A stretch of 64,000 nt of DNA. Origin: Lactarius indigo. Taxonomy: Eukaryota; Basidiomycota; Agaricomycetes; Russulales; Russulaceae. Below are positions 1-13,100 of this stretch, piece after piece. The notes beneath the pieces are model-generated. The model worked only from the letters and a program-made list of their open reading frames with translations. It was not told the DNA's origin and did not search any database. Both the position numbers and the translations under genes were made by a program. The stretch spans positions 434,001 to 498,000 of the forward strand of contig JAFKAC010000019.1 of the NCBI GenBank assembly GCA_025766275.1, in the 5' to 3' direction. How positions within the stretch are numbered: position 1 is the stretch's first letter; each line of letters starts with the position of its first letter.

Positions 1-3000
1 TATTGAACCCATGCTCCCGTCCACAGGATTTTCCCGGGGCTGTCAAAGTGTCACTCCTTGTATCAACATCATCTATCATCTTTAATAATGAGCACAGTAT
101 TACGATCTTATGAGAAAGCTTACAAGAGCCACCTTAGCTTTTCCTTCCATGCGATCAAGTTGCACTCCATGCGCGCTCCGGAAACGATTCCTCTGTCCAT
201 GCGCCGTGACACACCCCGACGTCAATCACCGCCCTTTCCTTTTCCCCATCCCTCCACCTCTTCTCCTTTCGTTCTCCCCCTTAATTATAGACATGCACTA
301 CGCACTGGATCCAAACGAGAAGTTTTCTTGTCGGGGGATCACCAAGCTTCTATTTCCCTTCGCCCTGAGCATCCCTTGAGGGTCACAATCGAGATTCTGC
401 TCGATGCGCGCCCACAGTACTAAAAAGACTGAATACCAGTAGTCGAGCGCCGTCGCGGCCCCATGCGGCCGTCTCGCGCCACCCAAGCTCCACACTCCAC
501 CGCCCATGCGTCCCACTCCGCGAGCGCCAGGCGCAAGCGCGGGGTTATCTTATTATTCCTTTTTTATCCAGCACATTCCCGAGCGACGCGCAGTAGCATC
601 GGCACCATGTGCGGGACAGTTTGGATCACGCACGGCGTTGAGGACGTCTGCTCAAGGTGCACTTTCAAATAGCGCGATAAGAGGAAGGTTACGATTGTGT
701 CGATCAGACCGGTCCCGGTCGATATTAATACGTCTCGCGGCGACGACAGACGTCCCCGCTTCCTGTCTGCGGGCAATTAAAAAAAAAGACAATTAGTACT
801 TGTACATCCATCCACACACACACACAAAAAGAACTTGTTGCACCTGTCATCGCCACTAAAAAAAAAAAACATGCTTCCTCAGAGTTTGCGTCACGTGGGG
901 CGCTAATAGCCAAAGAATCAGTTTGGATAAAGCCACCAAGTGGAGGGACGCCCTCTGCTAGCACGTCGTACTCCACTTTCGCCCCCGGGTACGTATGCCC
1001 TCGCAGCCGAAGTATGGCGAGACACCCCATGACAGCAAGCGCCCACGGCTCCGATGGCGTAATGACGTCCCGCCCAGCAACGGGTTTGGTAAAGTCCCAT
1101 ACCAACGTGTTCCCGGGGTCCCCCGCTCGCTACCAACAAGCCGCTAGTTTTGTTGTGAGTTCCTTTCTTTTTAGCGCCCGAGGTCTCCGATGCAGGCGCG
1201 AGGACCTAGCGAAGGAGCGCGTGATGACTGCTCGCCGTAGCGCGCATACTGTATCCGATGCGTACTCGGCCCTAACACCAGCAGAACGCAGCCTGTATCA
1301 CCGAGCGAGTCTTCGTCGGCGGTGGCGGCGTGCGCACATTTGCCCACCGCGGCAGAAAGCTAAAAAGAATAAATGATTGCAGGTGGGGGGGGGGGACCTC
1401 CGATGAGCGGTTGACTTCTACGCACGTGATCGCACCCGCGGCGCGTATACAGCCACACGCTTCTCTCGGTTTGGTTGTCATGCCAGCGCCTCTCAACCTT
1501 TAAAGCTGTACAGAACGAACCAGAACGAGCCAGAACTTCGGTTTTGTGTTGGGCCCCAGGATGCGCGCGCCCCCAAGAATCACGGATGAGCTGGGAGTGG
1601 GATCGTCGTAGCTCTGGCAGGAGCGAAGCGGTGCACGAGGAACCTGTGCCAGTGCCAGTGTTTTTACGCGAGAGATCGTGACGGCTAGATCGAAGGTCCG
1701 AGGCCAAGGCGAAACACGAGAAGCCATTTGTTTGGGTGGTACATGTACGTATCGATGCCGAGGGTCGTCTTACGTTCTACGAAGGCGTGCAGTCTATTAA
1801 CAAGTCAGTTAGTTGTTGAACCCCGTGGACTCGCCTCCCTGAACAGAAGTTCGACGAGGTGCCTCCGGACGCTACCAGTATACTCTTCAGAGGCCTAGTC
1901 TAGTAGTTCGTCAAAACGCTCCCAAGAGACAGCCCACCCTGGGTCGAGCGGATCCGTAACAGCAGACTGGGTAGTGCAAAAGGGGTTGTTGTGGTGACGA
2001 GGGGGTGTTCAGCTTTAACGGAGGTTGTCAAGCAAGGTGGAGGTTCGTTGCAAAGAGAGAGAAAGTGGGCGACCCGCTGCTTGTCACAGGCCGTGGAACC
2101 CGAGAGGAGCTAGCTACGGGAGGGTCTCGAACTGGTCGATTTGTGATTGTTCGGTATCTCCGGGGCGTGCATCAAGACGCAATGTGACAGGCCTGCAAGT
2201 GAACGGCGTCAACACTAGCACCGGCTGTGTTCCTTGATATGGGCTAATGATCTCACGAGGATACAATGCTGCACAATAAAAAAAAAACCACGCTTATCAA
2301 GAACGGCGCAGGGGGGTTGGTTGTGGTACTGGCACGTTCCTTACACACAGGCCAGTTGAGAATACTCAGGCCAACAAACGATGGCATCAAGACGCAGGCA
2401 GTCCCACATCACTGCTGTACTGTATGTTTTGGCTGGGATCCGTCACCAAGACAAAATCTGAAACAGGAGATGGGGCTAGGCTAGCCTGCCCAACTGGGAC
2501 CAAGCTGGGACCTACAATAAACAAAACGGCAGCGGATAAAGTTGTCAATAAGGGGGGGCCTGATCAATCCAAAACTGCTCTAGCCGAGAGGAGATTCGTT
2601 TGTTTTGGGAATGTTCCGCTCATGAGGGCATGAACCTCAAGTGCAAAAAAAGAAACCACCACTACTGTATTCGCAACAAACAATTGCGATCAGTTGGTTT
2701 TGTGAACTTTGTGGTCCTACAATCGTGATGTACTGTAGGGCGCAGCATTGCGAAATGAGTCCGGCAAGATAATCACAAGACGAGGCGCCGTGGGAACCCC
2801 GACTGGGCGCTAAAGTGGCAGACAGACTGACAGCCTGGACACGACACGACATCGACACGGATGTCTGGGCTGGCAAACTCGTTGCAAGTACCGTGTGAGT
2901 CTTGACTTTTTTCTACTTTCAAATTCTACGACCCACCCGCCCCACCCCCAGCCTAGTTCGTGCATCAAGCTTGTGGTTCATTGAAATCAATTGCGGTGTG

Positions 3001-3285
3001 GACCACCAAGTTGCTGGGTGAAACATGGGTTCCGGACACACAAGGCAAAATGTCCCGAGATTTTTTTAATACAAGAGAGGGGGGGTGTGACCCGTCTCGA
3101 CTCCGCACGCTCTTAATTGTTATGTTCGCCTGAACTCTGATCGACCCTGCCTCCCTCCCGCTCTACTTTAATCAGAGGCCGCGTTTGTGGCTCTTCCCCC
3201 CCGCCCCTTTCTTTCTTTCCAACACCACCTCTCGTCCCCCCCTCTCACAAACACCCAGCACCAGCACCACCCACACATCGTTACC
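1..3285. other. Intergenic region upstream of the P450 gene
   Basis: I see no gene that I can support here. Open frames are short, overlap on both strands and show no familiar motif. The longest, on the minus strand at 725-1105, has no recognisable domain. Homopolymer tracts occur at about 861-870 (A), 1382-1394 (G) and 2279-2288 (A). The last 130 bp before the P450 start codon (about 3150-3285) are strongly pyrimidine-rich, which is usual for fungal core promoters. Three copies of the 7-mer TACTGTA lie at 2418, 2663 and 2731. Confidence 0.5.
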
Positions 3286-5539
3286 ATGATCGCTCGCGAG
3301 GTTCTCTATGTCGCAGTCGCATTGCTCAGCGTGGCGTTCCTGATCCGCCGGCGCCGTCAAGCCTCCACGCTTCCACTACCACCTGGCCCGCGCGGTTGGC
3401 CGGTCATCGACAACCTCTTCGATTGGCCGTTCGAATCTGCCTGGATTCCTTTCGCAGAGTGGAGCAAAAAATTCGGTACGTGATTTTTTTGTTTACTGCA
3501 CATGGACTGGGGGTGGGGGGCGTGTCGGCGCGTTGCTTGTTGCGCCCAACCATTGCATCATTGACGCATGCCCTTAATTTGACGCCCTGACGATTTACAC
3601 GTACATCACACAACAGGTGATATCATGCACATCAAGATCTTCGGTTTGCACATCGTTATCATCAGCAGTTTTGATACGGCCAACAGCCTCATGAGCCAAG
3701 CGTCCTATTCTGATCGCCCGATCCTCACGATGGTTGGGAAGCTGTACGTCCTTTAGCTTCCCCTCCCCCTTCATTCGATACCGCGTGATTTGTTGACAGT
3801 CGACGATCCTTTTTAGCATGAACTTTACTCCTAGCATCGTGCTCGCACCTTATGGCGAACACTGGAAGTCAATGCGGCGCTTCACGCAGCAGAGCCTCAA
3901 CCGCTCGTCGTCGCTCATGTTCCTGCCCAGCCAGCTTTCAGACGCACGGCTGCTCCTGCAGGAGCTCGTGGAGCGCCCGACCAATTATATTGGTGCAATC
4001 CGCTAGTACGCGACGCGTCTCGATTTGTATTGCGCGCAACGCGTTCTGACCACGTGCCTCTATTACCCAGCGCGCTTGGCAAAAACATCATCGAAAACAC
4101 GTATGGAATTAGGATCACCTCACCGAACTCCGAGGCATGTCGTCCCCCCCCCCGCTTCTCTTTTTTTTGCTCCAATGCGCTCATAATTCATTCCATCGAA
4201 GTATGTTAAACTCTCGCGTGAGACCCACGAGGTTATCCAAAATGCCGTCGTTCCCGGAAGCTTCTTCGTTGACGTCTTCCCGGCGCGTGCGTACCCCCGT
4301 TTGCTTCCCGGCCCCATCAACTAATGTTCATCACGTGATCACACAGTCCGCTTTGTACCCGAGTGGTTCCCTGGTGCGGGCTTCAAGCGACTCGCACGCG
4401 TCGCGAAGGCCCGCGGAGAACACATGGTAGATGGCGCATTTGACGCCGCCAAGAAAGCGATGATCGGCGAGGATTCTATGGTGTCGCTTGTCGGGACGCT
4501 TCTTTCACGTGAGGGGCCCGAGGAAATGACGCGCGAAGAATACGAATACACCATAAAATGGGCTGCCGGATCACTTTACGGTGGTATGTGACCAATCCTC
4601 TCGTATACTGTACGCATGGCTCATCCCACTCTTCAGCTGGAACCGAGTCGGTAAGTACATGCCCACTTCGACGAACGAGGAGTGGCTTTTTTTTCGGTAT
4701 TGAAGTTCCTTTTTACAGACGACGTCCAGCATCGCCACATTCCTCTTGACGATGGTGCTCTTCCCGGACGTGCAAAAACGCGTGCAAGCTGAACTTGATG
4801 CCGTAGTGGGTCGCAAGCGGTTGCCAACGTTCGAAGACCGAGCCTCGCTCCCATATCTCGAAGCGACCATCAAAGAATCACTGCGTTTCCACCCGCCGAC
4901 GCCACTCGGAATCGCGCATCGTCTCGTCGAAGACGACGTCGTCCAGGGTAAGCCATATTCCAATACCGTTTTTTCCGACAACTGATCGCTTTACAAGGTT
5001 ACCGCATCCCGAAGGGGGCCATCATTCTTCCGAATATCTGGGCGATGAACATGAACGAGAAACAGTACGAGCACCCGGAACGTTTCAGCCCCGAGCGGTA
5101 CCTCGGTCCCACGCCTGCGCTCGAGTCCCCAGTCTTCGGGTTTGGCCGACGTGCCTGCCTGGGGGTCCATTACTCCACCGCGGCGATCTTCATCACCGTC
5201 GCGTCGATTCTGTCGGTCTTCGACTTGCGAGCACAGGACAAAGACGGAAAGGACGTACAAATCGAGCCCGCCTTCACCGGAGGTACGTCCCCCCGTCCCG
5301 TCCTCTTTTTTTTCCCCTCGCGCTGACTGGCTGTCCCTATTACCCTCCTCTCCGTCGTGCCCGACAGGATTCGTGAGGTAAGTCGTACCCTACAGCACCA
5401 TGGTTACTTGGATTCCCCCCTGACACGAATCCCCTCTTTGCTCTCACCGTACAGCCACCCGAAGCCTTTCCCATGCCGCATCACCCCTCGTTCTCAGGAG
5501 GCCATAGAGCTCGTCAAAGCGGGAACCTCCGGACTGTAA
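3286..5539 (+). CDS. Cytochrome P450 monooxygenase, complete, 11 exons
   Basis: A haem-thiolate monooxygenase that would insert oxygen into an unknown lipophilic substrate at the ER membrane, with electrons from a P450 reductase. I trace exons 3286-3475, 3617-3743, 3817-4005, 4071-4134, 4202-4286, 4347-4583, 4637-4650, 4719-4947, 4998-5282, 5368-5377 and 5455-5539. They sum to 1515 nt, or 504 residues, a normal P450 length. The N-terminus is a hydrophobic anchor followed by RRRR and a proline-rich hinge (PLPPGPRGWP). Oxygen-binding helix I reads AGTEST at residues 298-303. The K-helix ExxR is E355-R358, PERF is at 405-408, and the haem loop FGFGRRACLG carries Cys432. All introns have GT-AG ends except the fourth (4135-4201), which only keeps frame with a GC donor. 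Exons 7 and 10 are just 14 and 10 nt. The start is the first ATG after a pyrimidine-rich tract. The sequence resembles the large basidiomycete P450 families often labelled O-methylsterigmatocystin oxidoreductase-like; the CYP family cannot be fixed by eye. Confidence 0.95.
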
Positions 5540-8490
5540 AGGTCCCCGCCGTCGGCCGGCAATAATCGGTCGGTGCGTAAAAACCTCTCTACCCAACTCA
5601 CTACGTTACACACTGGGGGCATGTGCACGTGCCCCGTACGGTTTCCATAACGTAAATAACAATATTCATTCGACCTTCTCTTTCGTAATTTTTTTTTCCC
5701 GGTTTTTTTGTTCCTTATTTTCCTCTTTGCCCCCTCCCTTCACTCCTGTGCGCGATCGTATTCTTCGCCTGTAGAATAGAATTTACTGTCAAGGGACCCA
5801 GGCCCTGCCCTGCGAAGTTTCAGGGGGCGGCGGCGGGGACGGAAGGTGGAGATTCGCGCTGGCTTTCTAATCTATATCGTACTGTACAAAGAGAGTTCAC
5901 AAATAAACTACACTATCGATGCTTATTTATTAAGGGTTTGATGAGAGGATCGTCGTTCTTCCTTCCTCTCAGCAAAGCGCGCGTCTCTGTCATCCAATTG
6001 GCGGAGTTATACGTACACTGCGCAATGAAAGAGAGACGACGTCCTGCAAGTTCGGAGCGCGCTCTGTCCCCCGCGGATCCTCGACTTGAGCTTGATCATC
6101 AACCGACAAAACGGACGTCACCAAAAAAATGGGGGGAGGGGCGCACACGGCCCTACCGCGCACGTACAACCGACAGGAAATTAAAAGAAAACAACAATAA
6201 AACACTGTCGGCGCCGGCGTTCATTAATACAAGTTGTGCGTGCTACTACGTACGATGTGCTAGCACGAGCCCGCTCCCCCCCCCTGCTCCGTCCGTCCCC
6301 CTTTTTCTCCGTCTCGGGCACAATGGGGAATGAATAATGATAATAATAAAAGATCGAATTTATGCTTCTAGTGTTGTTGTATCCATGTTAGTGGGTTGGT
6401 GCTAGTGGCGTCGGTGTCGAGTCTGGAGACCTCATCGCAACGGGGCGGCGTCATTATTAACAGTACGTGCTACGCAATAAAAAAATTTCTTTGGGTGGGG
6501 GGGTTCTTTTGGAGCTGTGGCTCTTCTTTCTGCGACGCGTCAACAACTCAGTATACCACATGGACAGACAGAATAAAGACAGATATGAAATGTCTCAATC
6601 AATGGAAGAGAGCAGGGATGATGAGGACGTCTTTTGCTTCTCGATCAGCGAATGTAACAAACCGGCCGATCTATCGATCAGCGACTTTGTCTGACGTCTG
6701 CTGTGCTTGTGCTTCTAGAGAGAGTCGCACGAATGTCGATGAGAGTTTTTGAGGTGTTGTAACAAGCTTAGCGGCAATCTTTTTGTTTTTTTTTCTCTCT
6801 TCTCGCGCATTATGCCGTTTGTCCTTTCACCACGTTGTCGATGCTCTTTTGACAAGATATTGGGTTCCCTGCCAGTTCGACAGTTCATATCAGTAAGGGG
6901 GGGACTCGACGTGCGGGGGCAGAGGGAGGTTGTGAGGGCCTATGGAGCAGACTTTGCTATTTCTGGTAGATGGACGGGAACAGCCGTCATGTTACTCCAC
7001 CATGTCCCCATCAAAAACAGTCAGAAAAGAGTTCGCAGATAAACCGCAGATGATTACGGTAAGCAAAGTACAAAAATTAAGTAAACTTATGTTAAAAAGT
7101 TGACATCGGACGACGGGCGGTAGTAGTAGTACAGTACCCGACGTCTACTCCTGAACGACCAAACTTTTTCCCGTTTGCTCTAAGTCGTCTCTCTCTTTCT
7201 CCCATCCCCCCCCTGTATCGGGAGGCACGACCATGATGTTACTTACAGTGCAATAGCAATGAATGGTTGGTTACTGGGACTAACTGAGCGGGCAAAGAGA
7301 ATCCCCGATGGGAAAATTACGAAGGGGAAGGAAAAGGGACGGTCTAACGCTTTGCCGAGCGAGCCCTTTTCATGGGATTGGGGAGGGAAAAGGATGTTCA
7401 GACCTCTCTCTCTCTCTTTCTCTCTTGCTACCGGTTCCTGGAAATTCATTTCCCAAAGCGGAGCGAAAATGTTTGACGGCTGGGCGCGCGGACGCCGGAG
7501 GAGAAATCCACTGCTGAGCCTGAGATCTTGATTGGTAGCTTTGCATGCTCGCATGCGTGCATGGTGCAACCTATGATAGGATAGTGAGGAGCCCGACGAA
7601 CTCGCTTGGAAGCGTCAAAGGGATTTCCATGTACGGGGTATCTTAGTGGCGTAAAAGTCACACGGGGCTCCTCGGCCTCGGTTGGTCAGATGTGGTGGGC
7701 GTAAACAGTACCCCAGGTAGATGTGCTAGTTCGGTAGTGGGGGTGCGACTTCGTGTGTTGATGGTACCTCTAGGACGATTCGTCCTCTCACTGGTGCCAG
7801 TGGTCCTAAGCCAAAGGTCGCCGTAAAGACGAACTAAAACGAAAGGAGGTGTCTCTGTGTACATACAGTGTACCAACGCCATAACCAAGAGAGCGATTCG
7901 CGAAACGAAATTTCTCCGGATGGAAGTATCAGATTGGATTGTAAATTGCTGTTCAGAGACAAAACATCACCTCTCAAACTCCGCTCGTCAGATGTTACGG
8001 ATAACAAGTGCCAATGGCTGGGGACTCTCTCCTTCTCGGTCTCGTGCCATGCCATAGGAACATTGCAGGATCTCGCATTGCCGGTGCTCGGACAGAGATA
8101 GGAGGATTTGGGGAGTTCGCACTGAAACCCATTGACCAGATGTGGATAAGGTCAGTCGGCCATTCAAAGTGGAGGTGACGTACAGGTGTGTCCCTCGACT
8201 TCCCGTAAGCTGTTCTTTCCTCGAACATTTCCTGATCGGACGCTTTGTCCACACGCTCTGGGCTTTTCATCATTTTATTTTTATTTTTATTTTTTTATTT
8301 TTTCTTGGCAGGTCTGATGAAAGGGAACCTCCAACGGTTTTTACATGGCGCTTCTCCACCACTTCGTCGGCCCCAACGAGCGCTACTCGTCGACGGGTAC
8401 ATATGAGGCAGCATTAACCCTCTCTTTGGCCGGCACCCTTCCCCGTTCCTTCCCCGCCATACTCCCTCCAATCCATCCCTCCCCTCCCTC
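5540..8490. other. Intergenic region between P450 and the first membrane-protein gene
   Basis: Nearly 3 kb without a gene that I can support. The first part (to about 5900) is T-rich and AT-rich and probably holds the P450 3' end. The open frames at 5938-6333, 6396-6752 and 7259-7531 are low-complexity and have no domain I recognise. TACTGTA-type 7-mers lie at 5880 and 7130. The stretch 8400-8490 is CT-rich and is the likely core promoter of the next gene. Confidence 0.5.
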
Positions 8491-10122
8491 ATGGCAGTAG
8501 CGATCTCTTTTTCAAGTTCTGAGCTCCTCGCTCTCTGCTTCGAGTCGGTGCTCTACGGTATGTCCTCGCCTTCACCTCCCCCCTTACGCGTGTCACCCAT
8601 CCCTGTCCCTGCCTTTTTAAGGGGTATACCTTGTCCTCTTCGTCGGCTGCATCAAGGTCCTTATCAGCAAACGGCGACGAAGGGCGGGCGGGAACATCCG
8701 TCTAGTCTTGATCTCGTCCACTCTTTTTATACTCATCACTTGGGTTCGTCTCTCCTCCCTGACCGTCCTCCCTCCCTCCACCGACTGACTGACTGCCCCC
8801 AGCATGAAGTCATCGACGCCATCCGTCTCTACACGGCCTACAAGAGAAGCGGGACGAACACAGGCGCAGATCTTTATTACGCGCATGTGGCCTCGATGCT
8901 CAGTATCATGAAGACCTCCGTGTACCTCGTCGAGACCCTCGCGTCCGATCTTTTCATTGTGTGTCTTTTCGATGACCGTTCAGTGTTCTTGAGGATACTG
9001 ACCTTTCTATCTCGCCAGTTGTATCGATGCTATGTTGTCTGGAACGCGAGCGTTGCAATCGTCGCTTTGCCCGTGCTTCTTTATTTTGCTGACATGGGTA
9101 TGATTTCCCCACTCACCGCGGTCCCCGGCATTGGCATTCACACGTGATCGTGCCTTGTGAAGGAACCGGAATCGCCGCCGTCATTGGCCTATCGCAAATC
9201 GAGAAAAAGCAAGATATCGTCTTCGCCCAAGAGCAAGAGCGAATCACAAACTCGTTCTTCTCCTGCACTCTCGCAGTGAACTCGGTCTGCACTGGTACGC
9301 GTGCACCCTCGTCGTCCTTATCCTGACGCGAGTAGTGATTAATCTTGTTGTGTCTCAGGACTTATTGCCTACCGAATTTGGCGGACGCAACGCCACACAC
9401 GCGATGCGAAGATGGGGTCCAATCTCACACATGTCTCTATCATCGTCATCGAGTCTGGTGCGTCCAAACTTGTTTTCTCACCTCGGGAGGATGAGCCCGG
9501 TGTTCTTACGCCCTGGTGTCGTTCAACAGGTGCCATCTACTTGACCGTATTGGCCTGCAACGTGGCCTCCTATGTGCTCAAATCCAACCTATTCAACATC
9601 TTCCTGGATATGGTAAGGAGCATATGCTACCACCGCCTTAATCTCCGCTGACAATTAACTACGTACAGACCTCTCCCATAATCGTAAGTCATGTTACCTT
9701 AAATGGTCATTAATTCCGCGTCTCATCGATTTTTGCTTCCGCGCGAACACGCACGCCATCTCTGTCACTCTCTCACCACTCTTAGGGCATTGTCGTACGT
9801 AACTTCGAAACACTTTTACCGCTCGTTTTTATTTGCTTACAATTTTTGTTCCTCGGTGCAGTTTTCGCTTATCATCGTGCGTGTCGGCCTCGGCATCAGC
9901 TCGGAGGACACACGCCGCACCATGCAATCCATCTCGTTTTCGATGCCATCAAAGACATCCGGTGGCAACTCGTCACGGTCGAATGGCCCCATCGTGTTCC
10001 GCTCCACGACGACGACACAGTTCACGGACGGTAACGGCTCAGAGAACACCTACAAGGTGAACGAGTCGCAGGGGTCCCTCAAGATCGACGTAGACGCGGA
10101 AAGCTCCATCAGCTCCCCCTGA
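8491..10122 (+). CDS. Seven-transmembrane protein of unknown function, copy 1
   Basis: A polytopic membrane protein of a family common in agaricomycetes; its role is not known. Exons: 8491-8557, 8622-8743, 8803-8958, 9019-9097, 9163-9294, 9359-9457, 9530-9612, 9669-9683, 9786-9794 and 9862-10122, together 1023 nt or 340 residues. All nine introns are GT-AG and keep frame. Hydrophobic helices are evident at VYLVLFVGCIKVL, VLISSTLFILITW, the ASDLFILYRCYVVW segment, VAIVALPVLLYFADM, SFFSCTLAVNSVC, AIYLTVLACNVASYV and FSLIIVRVGLGI. The C-terminal 75 residues are polar, Ser/Thr-rich and probably cytosolic. Two exons are only 15 and 9 nt. The start was chosen because MAVAISFSSSELLALCFES aligns with the start of the paralogue at 15166. 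A receptor-like role is possible but cannot be inferred from sequence alone. Confidence 0.88.
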
Positions 10123-13100
10123 AACAAAGAACGCGATCCATGTCGCTCCTTTTTTTCTCTCACAGTTTTTTTTTGGGATTGCGTGGCGATGCTGCGGCGC
10201 GCTGTTTTTATGTTGGGGATGTGAGTCTTGGGGAGAGGTGTACGTTCAACTATTTTTTTGTTCAATTAGAATCGCAGAGGCTATATTGGATTGTACCTTT
10301 GATGTTCTTTAGGTTGCTCATAACTTTTTTTTACTTTCAAGTTGTTCACGTGCCGCCGCCGCGTCCTCCTCCACGCTTCCTTCCTCCTCCCTCTCCTTCA
10401 TCTTGGACTTTGCACCACATAGTATATACAGGTAGCATATACCCGCCAAGGGCGTTAGCAAACCATATAAGCATACACCACATCGAAAACCATAAACAAA
10501 AAGGCAACAGTCGTAGCATAGTTGCAGATGCTTCATCGATTCATACTTCGTAAATAGCATGAATGAATTATATTAAGAAATTTATTTACGCTTGCCTCGT
10601 CCATGTGGGTCGTGTGTGTTTCGAATGGACAAATTTTGCTTTAGGGTTTTCGTTTTGAGGGGGTTTTTACTTTACGAGTGCTTCTGTCACTCGTATCGTA
10701 TCGTCCCGGTACTTTTTTTTTCTTCCTTTTACGTTTCTGCGAAGGAGGATCCTCGATATCCTCTTACTTGTGTTAGGAATCAGACTAGACAAATACAGGA
10801 CGAGTTTATACTGCCTGCGTGACCAGACCCCCTACCGGCTGCAGTGTTGGGTCCCTCTTCCTTTTTGGACAGCTCATATCGGAGTCAGAATTTAGCAATT
10901 GCTCTTCTCTACTCTTCACACAAGGTGACTGACGACTTTCAAAACAAAACAAAAAAAAGTGGGGGACATGAATGAGGTGCGCGAAGTGAAAGGGTCCACG
11001 CACGCATGCAACGTTCCAAAAGTTGTGAATGAATGAAACGGCGCTCGTCATTTACAGATTCACAGATTCGATCCGGTTTTTCGGGCTTCGAGGAGTCGAG
11101 CTCCCCCCACTTGTAATGTACTATAGTTACACGGCGGTTGCAGTTGCGTACCAAGACCCTTCATACGTTGCCACCATCACTTCTCTCTCTCAAATGGAGG
11201 GGGCCTGGCGTATTCCACGTGGAAGAATGCGAACAGGTTGTGAAGGCAAAAAAAAAAGGGTCAGTACTTTTTTAAAAAAAGCTCTATGCAACGGACACAC
11301 ACCCGACCTGGGTTCGTCAGCAACGATGTTCACGCAGGTTTTTCAGGTAGTTGCACTTCCTAAGTACCTATGCGGCAAAAAACGATACGACGAGACCTAC
11401 TACTTTTGCCGATTAGGAACGTCAATTACCCCCCCTTCCCCGTTTGGTAGAAAGTGCAGTGCTTTTAGTGGAATAGACGCAAAATCTCTGGGTGGTACGA
11501 CCGCAGCAGCTTAAGCGGGTGCGCTGGCCGGACTCGGACGATGGCGCCATCTGGCCATCTATCTGCACCGGTATGCATGCACACATGCATGCATGCAGTA
11601 ATATCATAGAATCCCGTCCTGCGTTGCCATCGAGGCGAGGGTTCTACCGAATATGAGAGTTGTGGTGTTTAGCCGCACCCATTTGGAGTTCGAGGGGTCT
11701 CAACCGCCGTGATCAACGTCCCCCCTCCCCCTGTCAGAAAATTCCGTATCGCCTTATAATTGATTTGCCTTATGATATCATTGTAAGGGTCTTATGATAT
11801 CGTTGTAAGGGTCTTATGATAAAGTTTGGGATTATAAGACGCCACCAGAAAAGGTTACATAATAAAATATTACCATAATCGAATCTTAATCTCCTTACAA
11901 ACCAAATTAAGATCCCATTTATAATAAAATCACCCTTGCTTAGAATGGTTATAAGGTTTTGGGCCATTATGTTGCATTATATCATTATAAACCCCTACAT
12001 GAATTTTCTGACACCATCTTCGTGTGGATTCGGGGTGTGATGTACAATGAATGTGACGATAGAAGCCAACACCAACCATCACGCACTCTCTCATACACTG
12101 GACTTGGGGGCCCTCGGGCGGCACCGTGCCGGGGCCCCGCCGGCAGCAAGTTCGGTCCCAGTCGCATAGCCCGGAAGGAAGGAAGGAAAGAGGAAGAAGG
12201 CTTCGCGAAACGAAGCGAATCATCGACTAATCGAAAAGGCCACCAGCAGCAGCCACTACAGCAACCTGCCTTTTCCCCACATTAGGACTTGCCTTGTACT
12301 TTTTCATGAGGAAGTCATGTTCCAAGATCGCGGATTGGGGGGATTCGTGTTGCAGTGTTGCACACACACACACACACACACGCCGATTGGAGAATGGGGG
12401 GCGCAAAACAGCTGATTTGATCGGTCCAATTTCCGAATCCAATGCAGTACCGGTGCTTTTTTTTTTTGTTTTTTTTGGTACCTTCACTTCTTTCAAGTCA
12501 TTCTGTGTTGTTGGACACTGCCCCTTCTTTATTCTTTTTCTGTCCTATTTGCCACCTTTTAAATTCTGTTCCCTTGCTTCCCCGGGACTCCGCGCGAGAA
12601 GGCCCGGAATGGCCTAGTTTCATTCGCGTATAGTAAAGGGGTTGGTGGTGGTGCAACCCTCAGAATGTAACTTAAGAGCTGATGGCGAACACCTGACGAT
12701 GGCCCGTCGGTCGAGGCGCGGCCTGCTCGGTGTTCGAGAAAAAACGCACCCTCGCGCGTAAAACGTTATGCGAACGTGGTGGCCGGGGTCGACCGGGGGG
12801 GGGGGGTGTGTGCTCATGCTCAGGCATCTTTCTCTCTCTTGATCCGCGGGGGCGTCCTTTCAACCCATGGACCTCGTGAATATATGTATGCACCACTACG
12901 GCAGGAAGCGGGGAACTGAATGCGATAAGCGAAATGCAAGGTTCTGTGAAGATTGATGCCTTATCTCGCCGCCCACACCGTCGTGGTAGTACAGTACGCC
13001 TTCATTTATTTGGGAGGGACAGGCACGGCGTCAGTAGCCACTTTCAGGGCCCTATGGGGCGCGCAGGGGGAGGGGGGAAGGAGGGCGCACGGTGGTGTTA

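Noticed and set aside
12360..12381. CA microsatellite as a functional element
   Set aside because: Ordinary simple repeat, no further structure around it.
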